Shown here: in pieces, positions 35,951 through 48,350 of the stretch | Numbering within the stretch: position 1 is the stretch's first letter | Layout of the letters: the number at the start of each line of letters is the position of its first letter | NCBI RefSeq assembly: GCF_028372415.1 | Contig: NW_027325120.1 | Span: 377,501-441,500 of the forward strand | Direction: 5' to 3' | Source of the DNA: Notamacropus eugenii | Lineage: Eukaryota; Chordata; Mammalia; Diprotodontia; Macropodidae | DNA: 64,000 nucleotides | Program-made: the position numbers and the translations under genes | Notes under the pieces: model-generated | Told to the model about the DNA's origin: nothing | Database searches by the model: none | What the model saw: the letters and a program-made list of their open reading frames with translations, nothing else

Positions 35951-35960
35951 TTAAATTCTT
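35951..35960 (+). repeat. Target-site duplication of HAL1 copy B (right)
   Basis: TTAAATTCTT directly abutting the element's first base. Confidence 0.75.
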
Positions 35961-36984
35961 ACTCTAAATTAATGTTCCAAATTCCTATTACATACGCTAA
36001 TATCAATTCCAAATTCACATTCAAATTTCAGTTCTAAACTGATTTTCCATATTCTAATTCCAAATTCCGATTCTAAATTCCAACTCAAAATTCCACATTC
36101 CAATTTCATACTCAAATTCTAATTACACATTCCAATTACAAATTTCCAGTCGAAATTTCCATATCAAATTTCAGATACAAAATCCAATTCTAAATTGCAA
36201 ATCTAAACTTCAAATTTCAATTCCAACTTCCAAATTCAACTTTGGGTTCCAAATTCCATTTCCCAATTACAATTCCAAATTCAACTTCCAAATTCCAATT
36301 CGAAATTCCCATACCAAATTCCAAATTCCAATTACATACTTAAGTTCTAGTACCAAATTCCAGTTCCAAAGTCCAACTCCAAATTTAAATTCCAAATTCT
36401 TATTTCAAATTCCTATTCAAAATTCATGTTCCAAATTCCAATTCCATACCCAAATTTTAATACAAAATTCCACTTCCACTTCCAAATTCCAAGTTTCAAT
36501 TACAATGCCAAGTTGGAATTCCAAAGATAATGGTAATTTCCAATTAGAAATTCCTACTCAAAATTCCAATTACAAAATTCCATTTTAATTGTAAATCTAT
36601 TTTAATACTCCAATTCAATTGACACATTTGAATTCTACCTTCCAATTCCATACTCAAATTTCAAGTGAAACTTATGATTAAAAATTCAAACTCCAAATTG
36701 CAACTCGCACTTTCATTTCTAAATTCCAGATCCAATTTCCCATTCCACATACCAATTTCAAATTCCAATTCCAAGGTCCTATTTCAAATTCCAGTTCCAA
36801 AGTCCTATTCAAAATTCTACATTCCAATTGCATACTCAAAATATATTCCCAAATTCAAATTCTAAATTCTATTTCCAAAGTCTGATTTCAAAATCTTATT
36901 CTAAATTCATGTTCCAAATTCAAATTGTTTACACAATTTTTAATTCCACCTTGAAATTCATGTTTCAGTTCCAACTTTCACATT
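35961..36984 (+). repeat. AATTCC hexamer satellite, right inner block
   Basis: About 1.0 kb of AATTCC-type units up to the right strand switch. It mirrors the left GGAATT block (18486-20530). No gene. Confidence 0.9.
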
Positions 36985-37052
36985 CCTAATTATTGAAATT
37001 TCAGTTTTGAATTGGAAATTACACTTTGGAGTAGGAATATTGAATTGGAATT
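36947..37052 (-). repeat. Right strand-switch junction of the hexamer array
   Basis: AATTCC units change to GGAATT here. The core CCTAATTATTGAAATTTCAG (36985-37004) is the exact reverse complement of 18466-18485, and the flanks align too. This is the inverted copy of the left junction. Confidence 0.9.
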
Positions 37053-37329
37053 TGGAATATGGAACTTGAATTTATAAGAAGAATTTGGAAGGGCGATTGG
37101 AATTGGAATGTGGAATTGGAATTTAAAATTGTAATTTGGAATAAGAATATGGAATAAGAATTTGAAATTGAAATTTGAATTTTCATTTCGAATGGAAATG
37201 TCATTATAAAACTGAAATTTGAAATATAAATTTAAATTAGGAATTTAAAATTATCATTTGGACGTAGAATTTAGAAGTGGAATTAGAATTTGAGTATGGA
37301 TTTGGAATGTGCAATTTTAATAGGATTTT
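37005..37329 (-). repeat. GGAATT hexamer satellite before HAL1 copy C
   Basis: About 325 bp of GGAATT-type units, continued after the HAL1 insertion at 40157. Confidence 0.9.
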
Positions 37330-37344
37330 AGAACAGGGATTTCG
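37330..37344 (+). repeat. Target-site duplication of HAL1 copy C (left)
   Basis: AGAACAGGGATTTCG, an exact 15-bp match to 40142-40156. Confidence 0.92.
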
Positions 37345-37360
37345 GGGGGGGGGGGCAAAG

Positions 37361-37372
37361 CCAAGATGGCGG
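37361..37372 (+). promoter_or_regulatory. YY1-type motif at HAL1 copy C 5' end
   Basis: CCAAGATGGCGG lies 16 bases into the element. It matches the YY1 consensus and the location of the YY1 site of human L1. Activity is inferred. Confidence 0.6.
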
Positions 37373-38020
37373 AGTAGAAAGATGCAAATACACATAGCTC
37401 CGAACCCACAACCTACAGAACATTTGTGTAAAGTAACTCACGGCGAATTCTGGAGCAGTGAGGCTACAGAATAGTGGAGTGAAGGAGATTTCTGTTCCAG
37501 AGGGACCTGCAAACCTCTCGCAAAAGGTCCGGCGTGCTGCAGATGGGGAGCGCAGCCCAGACCTTCCTCGGCCACACCGAGAGGAATAGATCCAAGCAGG
37601 CTTCAGGGACAGGATCTCCAGCGGCCGCACAAGTCCTGCCACCCACAGGTGATGGGGTTCAGCGAGAGAGTCTCTTTCTCAGGTCGAGGGGGGAGTGGGG
37701 TGTCCCCATGGCTCGGGGCCCCTCGGGAGACAGAAGCTGAGGAGCAGCGGCAGACTGGGGCTCCCCAAGCAGGCAGGAGCCTGGATCCATTGTTGAAGGT
37801 CTGTGCACAAACTCCCTGAGGGAACTGAGCCTGAGAGGAGGCCCTACCCCGACCTCAGCACCTGAACTTAATCTCACACTGAATAGCAGCCCTGCTCCCA
37901 CAAAAAGCTCTGAGGCTGGAAGCAGCATTTGTATCTCAGACCCCAAACCCTGGCTCGGAGGATCAGGAGGCGAGGTGGGTGTGAGGAAAATATTCAGAGG
38001 TCAAGTCACTGGCTGGGAAA

Positions 38021-39107
38021 ATGCCCAAAAAAGGGAAAAGAAATAAGACTATAGAAAGTTACTTTCTTGGTGAACAGCCATTTCCTCCCTTCCTTTCTGA
38101 TGAGGAAGAACAATGCTTACCATCAGGCAAAGACAGAGAAATCAAAGCTTCCGTGTCCCAGCCCACCCAATGGGCTCAGGCCATGGAAGACCTCAAAAAG
38201 AATTTTGAAAATCAAGTTAGAGAGGTGGAGGAAAAGTTGGGAAGAGAAATGAGAGACATGAAGTCAAAGCATGAACAGCAGTTCAGCTCCCTGCTAAAGG
38301 AGACCCAAAAAAATGTTGAAGAAAATAACACCTTGAAAACTAGCCTAACTCAATTGGCAAAAGAGGTCCAAAAAGGCAATTAGGAGAAGAATGCTTTCAA
38401 AAGCAGAATTAGCCAAATGGAAAAGGAGATTCAAAAGCTCACTGAAGAAAATAGTTCTTTCAAAACTGGAATGGCACAGATGGAGGCTAAGGACTTTATG
38501 AGAAAGCAAGAAATCACAGAACAAAGCCAGAAGAATGGAAAAATGGAAGATAATGTGAAATATCTTATTGGAAAAACAACTGACCTGGAAAATAGATCCA
38601 GGAGAGACAATTTAAAAATTATGGGACTACCTGAAACCATGATCAAAAGAAAAGCCTAGACATCATCTTTCATGAATTTATCAAGGAAAACTGCCCTGAG
38701 ATTCTAGAACCAGAAGGCAAAATAAATATTCAAGGAATCCGCAGAATACCGCATGAAAGAGATCCAAAAAGAGAAACTCCTAGGAACATTGTGGCCAAAT
38801 TCCAGAATTCCGAGGTGAAAGAGAAAATATTGCAAGCAGCTAGAAAGAAACAATTCAAATATTGTGGAAATACAATCAGGATAACACAAGATCTGGCACC
38901 CTCTACATTGAGGGATAAAAGGGAATGGAATAGGATATTCCAGAAATCAAAGGAAGTAGGACTGAAGCCAAGAATCACCTACCCAGAAAAACTGAGTATA
39001 ATACTTCAGGAGAAAAAATGGTCTTTCAATGAAATAGAGGATTACAAGCATTCTTGATGAAAAGACCAGAGCTGAAAAGAAAATTTGACTTTCTAACACA
39101 AGAATGA
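38021..39107 (+). pseudogene. HAL1 ORF1 protein gene, copy C
   Basis: Begins MPKKGKRNKTIESYFLGEQ. The coiled coil includes KNFENQVREVEEKLGREM. The RRM includes NLKIMGLPET. The C-terminal domain includes KEKILQAARKKQFKYCGN. Breaks seen: a TAG at 38381-38383 where copies A and B read GAG, a one-base loss near 38636, and a further frame change near 39043. The natural stop is TGA 39105-39107. Full-length design is about 362 codons. Confidence 0.85.
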
Positions 39108-39239
39108 AGAGAAGCATGAAAAGGTGAACAGCAAAGAGTAGTCATAAGGGACTTACTAAAGTTGAACTGTTTACATTCCTACATGGAAAGACAATATTTG
39201 TAATTCTTGAAACATTTCAGTATCTGGGTACTGGGTGGG

Positions 39240-39242
<3 letters not shown>

Positions 39243-39291
<49 letters not shown>
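39243..39291 (+). repeat. (CA)n microsatellite in HAL1 copy C
   Basis: About 49 bp of perfect CA. The same 3' region position in copies A, B and D holds GT/CA remnants, so it is a family feature that has expanded in this copy. Confidence 0.95.
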
Positions 39292-39293
<2 letters not shown>

Positions 39294-40141
39294 CATACCC
39301 GCATACACACATAGAGACAGAATGCACAGAGTGAATTGAAGAGGATAGGATCATATCTTTAAAAAATGAAATCAAGCAGTGAGAGAGAAATATATTGGGA
39401 GGAGAAGGGGAGAAATTGAATGGGGCAAATTATCTCTCATAAAAGAGGCAAGCAAAAGACTCATTAGTGGAGGGATAAAGAGGGGAGGTGAGAGAAAAAC
39501 ATGAAGTCTACTCTCATCACATTCCACTAAAGGAAAGAATAAAATGCACACTCATTTTGGTATGAAAACCTATCTCACAATACAGGAAAGTGGGGGATAA
39601 GGGGACAAGCAGGGTGGGGGGGATGATAGAAGGGAGCGCATGGGGAGGAGAGTGCAATTCGTGGTCGACAGTCATGGGGAGGGATAGGATCAAAAGAGAA
39701 TCGAAGTAATGGCGGACAGGATAGGATGGAGGGAAATATAGTTAGTCCTATACAACACAACTATTATGGAAGTCATTTGCAAAACTACACAGATTTGGCC
39801 TATATTGAATTGCTTGCCTTCCAAAGGGAAGGGGTGGAGAGGGAGGGAGGCAAAGAAGTTGGAACTCAAAGTGTTAGGATCAACTGTCGAGTAATGTTAT
39901 TGCCACTAGGAAATAAGAAATACAGGTAAAGGGGTGTCGAAAGCTATCTGGCCCTACAGGACAAAAGAGAAGACGGAGACAAGGGCAGAGAGGGATGATA
40001 GAAGAGAGAGCAGATTGGTTATAGGGGCAATTAGAATGCTTGGGCTTTGGGGGGGAGAGGATAAAAGGGGAGAAAATTTGTAATCCAAAATTTTGTTAAA
40101 ATTAATGTTAAAACTTAAAAAAATAAATTTAATTTAAAAAA

Positions 40142-40156
40142 AGAACAGGGATTTCG
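40142..40156 (+). repeat. Target-site duplication of HAL1 copy C (right)
   Basis: AGAACAGGGATTTCG follows the A-rich tail directly. Confidence 0.92.
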
Positions 40157-43100
40157 AATGGGATGTGCACTTGGAATTTAGCATTGGAATTTAAAATCTG
40201 AGATTGCCATGTACAATTGTATTTTGTATTTGGAATTTGGTACAGGAATTTCAAATTGAAATTTGGAATTGTCTTTTGAATTTGGAATATAATTTTCGAG
40301 TAGGAATAGGGAATTTAGAAATGGAATTTGTAGCTTGTATTTAAAATAGAAATATCATATTTGTATTTAGAATTCCAACTTCCTATTGTCAATGGATTTC
40401 CAATTTTTCATTGCAAGTTGGACATGAAATTTTGAATTTGGAATATGAAACCGGAACTTGGAAGTAGAATTGGGAATTGGAATTTGGAATTGGAATTTAG
40501 AACTGGAATTTGGAATTTGAAATGTGGACTTAAAATTTGGATTTTGCATTCAGAATTGGATTTTAGAATTGGAACTTGGTAGAGGAATTTGTAATTGAAA
40601 ATTGGAATTGGGATTTGGATTTATAATTTAAGTATTGAATTAGAATTTGGAATTTGTATTTAGAATTGGAATTTGGAAATAGAATTTTGAATTGGAATTT
40701 GAATAGGGAATTGGAATGTGGAATTTGGAATAAGAATTTTGAATCTCAATTCGAAATTAAAATTTCGAATGGGAACATGGAATTGGAATTTGGAACTGGA
40801 ATTTGGAACATGGAACTGGAATTTGGAAGTTGAAATTGAAATTTGGAGTTGCAATGGGGAATTTGGATTTAGCATTTGGAATCAGAATCCGGAATAGGAA
40901 TTTGGAATAGGAATTTAGGATTTTGACTTGGAATTTGGAAAGGGAATTTAAAATTAAAATTCGAAATTGTAATTTGGAATTGAAATGGGAATTTTGGAAT
41001 TGGAATTTAGAATTAAAATTTGGAATGAAAATATGCCAGAGTATTTGGAACTGTAATTTTTTTTTCAATTTGGGACTGAAATTTGAATGGGGAATTTTTG
41101 TTTCAAAAATGTATTTAGAAGAGGATTTTGAAATTAGAATTTGGAAGTACAATTTATAATTGGAATTTATAATTAGCATTTGAGTATAGAATTGAAAAGA
41201 GAATTTTGCAGTAGAAATTTACGACTTGGATTTGGAATTATCATATAGAATAGACCAGTGGAATTGGAATTGGGAACTGATAGTTGAAATAGAAATTTGC
41301 TATTTTCCTTGGAATTCCAAAATGGAGTTTTAATTCAAAGTTTGAAATTGGAATGTGGAATTTAAAATGCTAATTTGAAATTTGGATTTTGAATTTGCAT
41401 AGAAATTTGTAACTCGGATTTAGAAGATGGTTTAGGAATTTAGAACAGGACATTGGAATTTGAATTTGGAAGCAGAATTGTCCACTGTTTTTCGGAAGTG
41501 GAAGGTGGAATTGGAATTTGGATTAGGAATTTGGCATTTCAGTTTGGAATTTAGAATTGAATTTTGGATTTGCAATTGGGTACAGTAATTTCAAATTGAA
41601 ATTTTGGATTGTCATTTAGATTTGGAATATGAGTATGGAATTGGAATGTGCAATTTGTAATTGGAATTTGGAATTGAAAATAAGAATTGGAATTTGGATT
41701 ACGAATTTGTCATTCAAACTGGAATTTGTAATAGGAAAATCATATTTGAATTTAGAACTTGAATTTCCTATTCTCTCAATAATTCCTATTTGTTATTGTA
41801 ATTTAGACTTGAAATTTAGAAGTAGAATTAGAAATTTGTAGCACGAATTTGGATTTGGATAACAGAATTGGAATTTGGAAATTGGAATATGGAACTGGAA
41901 TTTAGAAGTTGATTTTGGATTTCGAATTTTAATGCGGAATTCGAATTTGGAAGTGGAGGTTGAAATTGGAAGTAGGATTTTGAATTTTGAATTTGAATTT
42001 AAAATTAGGATTTGAAAGTTAGAATGGGATTTTGGAATTGCAATTTAGTATAAAAATTTTGAATTGAAATTTGGAATTCGAATTTGGCTTTGGCAATTAA
42101 GTATGGAATTGTAATGGGGAATTGTGAATTGGAATTTAGAGTTGTTTTTTGGTATTACAATTTAGAATAGGTATTGGAATTGGAATTTCGAACAGAAATT
42201 GGGAATTAGAATACGAAATAGGAATGTGGAGGTTGAATTTGGAATGGAAATTTAAGTATCATGTTGGATTTACAGTTGGAATTTGGTATAGAAATTTCAA
42301 ATTGAAATTTGGAATTCAAATTTGGATTTGAAATGTGAGTATGGAATTTAAATATGGCATTTGACATAGCACTTTGGAATTAGAATTTGAAACAGGAATT
42401 AGGAATCAGAATTTAGAGCTAGAATTTGGAAGTGGAATTTGTATTTGGAATTTGGTTCAGTATTTTGAATTTTTATTTCTAATTTGGAATTGCAATTAGC
42501 TTTTTGTCAATTGGAATTCCAAATTGGAATTATAATTTTCAGTTGAAAATTCGAATCGTAATATGGAATTTAGAATTGGAATTTAGAATAGAAATAGAGA
42601 ACTTGATTGGAAATTTGTAATTTGGAGTTAGAATTTGGAGTAGGAATTTAGAACTGGAAACTGGAAATGGAATTTAAAAGTAGAATTTGGAACTGATTTT
42701 CTGCAGTGAAATTTGGAATTGGAATTTGGAAATAGAATTTGGAATGTGTTTGGAATTTAGAAGTGCATTTTGGATTACTAATTTGGTAGAGGAATTATAA
42801 ATTGAAATTTCAATGTGTTTTTTGGATTTGAAGTGTTAGTGTGGAATTAGAATGTGAAAGTCAGAATTGGAATTGCTGCAATAATATGGAAATGGAATTT
42901 TCTTTTGTCATTTGTAATTCCAAACTGGATTTTTTTGTATGAATTTCGAATTGAAATTTCTAATTGGAATTTGGATTTGGAAAGTGAGTATGGATTTGGA
43001 TTGTAAAATCTGGAATTGAAATTTAGAATTGGAAGCTAGATTTAGAAAATGGAATAGAAATGTGAAAGTGAACTTTAATCTTAACTTGAATTTGTAATTT

Positions 43101-45334
43101 GAGTATGGAATTGAAATATGGAACATAAATTGAGAATAGAAATTTGTTAGAATTGGGAAGCAGAATTTAAAATTGGAACTAGCAATTGTAATTTGAATTT
43201 GGAATTGGAATGTGGAAATTTGAATATGAATGTAGAGCTGAAATTTGGAATAGGAATTTTGATTTTGAATTTGGAAGTATAATTTTGAATTGGAATTTAG
43301 AATAAAATTTGGAATTGAAATTTTGAACTGCATTGGTAATTGTCTTTCAAATTCTAATTTTTCATTCTAATTCATACTTGGAATTTAGAACTGGAGTTTG
43401 GAACTATAATTTGAAATTTGGAGTAGGAATTTGGAATTACAGTATTGGAATTTGAAATGGGAATTTGAAAGTAAAATTTAGCTTTGGAATTTGGAATTGG
43501 AATTTGACAATGGAAGTGGAATGTGGAATTTGGAATAGGAATTTAGAATTGGAATTTGTAGCTGAAATTTGGAAGAGGAGTTTGTAACTGGAATTTGGAA
43601 TAGAAATATCCACTTGGAATTCAGGATTGGAATTTGGAATTACAATTTGTGATTGTAATTTCAAGTTGATATTTGGAAGTGGAATTTGGAACTAGAATTT
43701 GAAATTTGGACTAGAAATTTGGAATTGGATTGTGAAATTGGAATTTGAAAATAGAAGTGTTTGGAATTTGGGATTTGAATTTAAAATTTGGATTTGAAAT
43801 TTACAATTCGTTTTTGATATTGAAATTTAGTAAAGGAATTTCAAAATTAAATTTGGAATTGGAATATGGATTTAGAATTTGAGTATGGAATTGGAACGTG
43901 GAATTTGTTACGAAGAAAAAATTGAAATTATAATTAGAATATAGAATAAAAATCTGGAACTGGAAGTACAATTTTATTTTGGAATTGAAATTTCAGTATG
44001 TAGTTTGAGTTTAGAATATGAATTTAAAGCAAGAAAATGAAATTATAATTTGGAAATAGAATATAAAATGGGAATTTGAAATTGGAATTTGAAATTTGGT
44101 TTTGTAATTTAAAATTGGATTTTGGATTTGATTTTCGTATAGGAATTTCAAATTGAAATTTTGAATTAGAGTTGGAATTTGAAATGTGAGTATGGACATG
44201 GATTGTGGAATTTGGAATGGGAATTTGGAATGGGAATTTGGAATGGGAATTTGGAAATAGAAGACGGTATTGGAATGAGGAAGTGGAATTTGAGTATGGA
44301 ATTGGAATTTGTAACATGAATTTAGAACAGAAAGTTGAAAACAGGATTTGGAATTAGAATTTCTAAATGGTATTTTGAATTGAAATATTAATAGAGAATT
44401 ACAATGTGGAATTTGGAATTGGATTTTAGGATTGTAATTTGAAATGGGAAGTTAGATTTGGAATTCGAAATTAAAAATTGAATTTGGATTTTAAAACTGG
44501 ATTTTGAGATTGAAATTTGGTATGGGAATTTCGAGTTGACATTTGGAATTGGAATTTGGATTTGGAATTTGAGTAGGGAATAGCAATGTGGAATTAAAAA
44601 TTGGAATTTGGAATTAGAATATGAACAGGAATTTGAAAATGTAATTTGAATTTCATTTTGGAATTGAAATTTAAGCATGGAATTCAAATTTCCAACATGA
44701 ATTTAGAGTAGGAATTTGAAACTACAATTTGGAAGTTGAGTTAAGTATTGGAATTTGGATTTGAAATTTGAGTATGGAATTGGAATGTGAAATATGCTAT
44801 AGGCATTTAGATTTGAAATTTGGAATTAGAATTTCGAATAGGAACTTGGAATTTGGAATTGTAACTTGGATGTGAAATTTGGAATTGGAATGTGGATTTA
44901 GAATATGGGATAGGAATGTGCAAGTGAAATTTGAATTTGAGATAGGAATTGAAATTTTAGTATGGAATTGGAATGTGGAATATGAATTTAAGATAGAAAT
45001 TTGAAACTAGAATTTGAAATTGTAATTTTTGTATGGAATTAAAATTTGGAATTTGAATTTAGAATTTGAAATTACATTATGGAATAGGAATTTCGAGATG
45101 GAATTTGAATTGGAGTTTGCAATTGGAATTTGGAAATGCAGTTTCTAAGTGAAATTTGGAGTTGAAATTTGGAATTGTTATGTGCAAATGGAATTTGAAA
45201 CGATAATTTGAAACTGGAAGTATGAGTTGAAATTGGAATTTGGCATTTGAATTTGTAATCTGAATTTGCAATTATAATTTGAATATGGAATTAGAATGTG
45301 TAATTACAATTTATAATTAGAATTTGAATATTCG
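40157..45334 (-). repeat. GGAATT hexamer satellite, main right block
   Basis: About 5.2 kb of GGAATT, GGAATTT and GAATTGG units. It is the mirror of the AATTCC blocks 7481-18465, with the phrase 'gagtatggaattggaatgtg' recurring (for example near 41630, 43875 and 44285). Excluding HAL1 insertions, the right outer array is about 5.5 kb against 8.2 kb on the left, so copy number has changed since duplication. Open frames inside are period artefacts. Confidence 0.92.
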
Positions 45335-47079
45335 ATGAGAAGGACAACTTGCCCTCCACTTTTGAAAGGTCCTGAAGAAAGGCCACATGAGACATAGACA
45401 ATTTTCCCAAGACTCCTAACTAGGACTACACGATGAGTAGTTCCCTCCCTACATGGCCCATTGGGTACCTAAGACTTGTTACATATTTCTTTGGGAGCTT
45501 TACTTTAGTTTTACCTAGTTGTCCTCTACTTGCATTATGGTACCCTCGATCCCCCTTGCAGCCTACTCCTCTTGCCTGTTTGTGATTGCCCTGCAGTGGT
45601 TGTCCATCTCTGGGGAAGTAAAACCAGGGGGGAAAATCACTGCCTTTTCCCATTGTTCCACTCTCTCTATAAGGCAGACTAGGTCTCAAAGTATTGGACC
45701 TTCTGCTTAGTGCCATTACTTCAGAAAATAGTTGGGAAAAACCCCAAACCAGTTAGATTTGGAGAGCTGTCTTTTCAAATGCAGCCTGAACCTCCACAAA
45801 CATAACTGCTCTTCTCTACTATTTATCAAATAACTACTCTGGTTCCCTATAGGAAACCTTGGCCCATTCCGGTGTTTCTACACATACTGGGTTAGTCCTA
45901 GAAGGGCTATACATATCTTAATAAGGGTGTGACTAGGGCTGATTATTGCATACAATTCAGCAGCAGCTTGATAAACAAAATTATGTTGTCCGTGATTATT
46001 TTCCCTCCATCTAGACCGCTCACTCTAGAAGCAGAGGTTAGTGCCTGTCCCTGGTCAAGAAAGGAAGAGTTATTAGGACTTCTCTTCCCATGCCCTGAGG
46101 AAGACTGAAGTATTCTATATCTTCTTTGCTCTACAGACCGCACCTTCCACATGCCTTTCACACAAAGGACGGCATGATAATCATTTCAGATCATTTGAAC
46201 CACAATAAGGGTCAAAGGATGAATCAATGAACCCGAAGAAAGACCTCCACCTAACAGACATCCACTTTCCTCTCTGAGAAAACCCAGAAAATCCCTCTTC
46301 CTGTGTCATCAACTTCAAAGCCACATGGAGCTAAGTAGAGTATTTCCTCTGTTTATGACCAATCAGGACGAGGAATTTTAACCCAAGTCACTATTTTGAA
46401 TAATGGGACTCTTCATGCCTTACTATTTTATGTATATATACCATATTATGTCATGTTAGTGGTAACTAACGCAGTCACTTGGTGGTAACTAACTAACAAC
46501 GCACATATCCTGCGTTGTAATTTCAGTGGACACCTGGTCAATTCTCTTACCTTATTGTATTTAAATCCTATTCGGTTAACAAAGCTCCTTTCTCATAATG
46601 TGGTTAAAGATAGAGAGATCATGAATTTGTGTAGTACAGACACTCTAAGTTGGCACTATTCGAAAACGTACTTAAGTTTTCTCATTCTTTTATTAATCAG
46701 ACAGAATTAGAATCTGGCTCCATGTACATACATGTTCGCAAACTTAAAGAGACAAAGCAATAGCAATTCATATACCATCTACCCTGTTTGACTCTTTAAG
46801 CCAAACTTTATGACCCACAACTTAAAGTACTTGAGACCATGTATGATCTTATTTTTCTTCTCATCCCCAGTGTTTAGCACAGTACTTGGTGCTAGGGCAA
46901 GGGAAAGTCACAATGAAATCAGAGTAATTAAAAGACTAATCCGTTAGTTTAGTTTATCTATAGGATAAAAGCAAAACAAAACAAAACAAATAAAAACTGA
47001 GACAACAAAACACCAAGACGAACACTTCCAAAAATGTCAAATACCACACTGACAGAAACCAAACATGGATCTTAAAAAC

Positions 47080-47830
47080 CGTGCTGATAAAAAAAATAGA
47101 ACTTACTGTAAAAGAACTACCAGTGTGGACGGGGTGGGAAAGCTCTAGGTTTTTCTAGTTTAACCGAATTCTATCAAGTGTTTAAAAGAAGAATTAACAC
47201 GCATAAAACAAAAGTTATTCTCAATAAGAAACCTTTCATGGGACAAAAAAGACTCATAATAAATAATCCAAGGAGGGAAAAATACCACGGAACGATTTGG
47301 CAATATCGTATATGGAAAGTGATTGAAAAAAATTAAATAAAATCCTGTTAAACATAGTACAGTCAGTCATCCAAGACGCCATTTATTGTGGACAAATTGC
47401 ATATATATTAGGTATGCAAGGATGGTTCAACATGAGGAAAACACTCAAAATAGTTCATCATATTCAAAATGAAAATTACCTAAGCTACATAACTATCTCA
47501 CTGGACGAATAAAAAGCCTTTGACAATGGAAAACACTCATGTATTCTATAAATCTAACCAAGTAAAGTCACGGAGGGATATTTTTCATATCACAAAAGGG
47601 TATAAAACCACAAATAATGACCATATGCAATGGAGATAGACCAGAAAGTTTTAAAATCGTATGGGGAAAAAGACAGAAGCCCACCATCTCCTTTATGTTA
47701 TTTGATATTGTTAGAGATTTGTTATCAACAGCAACAATGCAAGAAAAATATAAGCATACTCTTTGTTACATGATCTTTGTCATATTGTTCTCTGAAAGAG
47801 GGATGTGGAGGAAAATGAGGTGAAACCTTG
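47080..47830 (+). mobile_element. Old L1 ORF2 reverse-transcriptase fragment (right arm)
   Basis: Mirror copy of 3431-4180. The best piece (47617-47823) reads NGDRPESFKI, then PTISFMLFDIV, LLSTATMQEK, like the L1 'NGE.L.AFPL..GTRQGCPLSPLLFNIV' region. Heavily decayed and shared by both arms. Confidence 0.6.
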
Positions 47831-48149
47831 ATGGTATAAAAAACCAAAATTACCTCTGAACCATGTTTTCTAAAAGAGTTTGAAAGCCCTTATCAGAGGA
47901 AGAAGAAAAAGAATTGTTCTTATAAGCTTGGATGTCATGAATGAGATATATTCTGTCCTTAGAACTAAGAGTTACTTCATAGACATACTGAAGTCCTTGA
48001 AAAGAGTCAGAAATGCCAAGACGGATCTGTACTTGAAAATAGTTTGAGTTGCAGTGATTCTCAGGGTTCATTCAATCATACACCCACCTGGTTTGCAGGA
48101 AGGCCTGCGTTTTCCTCCCACTTTTGACAAGTCTCTCTTGTTAGTGGCA

Positions 48150-48350
48150 TCTGGGTGGGTCAGGGAACAGAGTCCTGAGCCGAGAGTGAAATTGCATCTC
48201 ACACAATTCCTAGCTGCGTGACTCTGGCCAAGTCACTAACTCATCCTGTGTCTCCATGCCCTCAAACGGAATAAATGGAGATAAGGAGAACATTATTTCA
48301 AATGAGATGGTAATTATAGAGTGATTAGCATAGTGCCTGGCACACTGTAG
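48150..48350 (-). repeat. MIR/MIR3-type SINE in right arm
   Basis: Reverse-orientation copy of the SINE at 2903-3115, sharing the truncated 'gtgcctggcacactgtag' end and the middle section. Confidence 0.75.

Larger units (their letters stand above)
37345..40141 (+). mobile_element. Half-L1 (HAL1) retrotransposon, copy C
   Basis: About 2.8 kb on the + strand. A G run and the CCAAGATGGCGG motif open the GC-rich leader (37345-38020). ORF1 follows (38021-39107), then a 3' region with a long CA microsatellite (39243-39291), G-rich purine tracts (39580-39690) and an A-rich tail ending at 40141. No ORF2. The perfect 15-bp target-site duplication makes this the best-bounded and probably the youngest of the four HAL1 copies. 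It splits the GGAATT array about 340 bp from the strand switch. The mirror position near 18.13 kb is uninterrupted. Confidence 0.92.

Noticed and set aside
35258-35954. Overlapping open frames of 129-149 codons in a GC-rich stretch
   Set aside because: They lie in the 5' leader of HAL1 copy B on the opposite strand; GC-rich text simply lacks stops. Equivalent frames occur in copies A and C.
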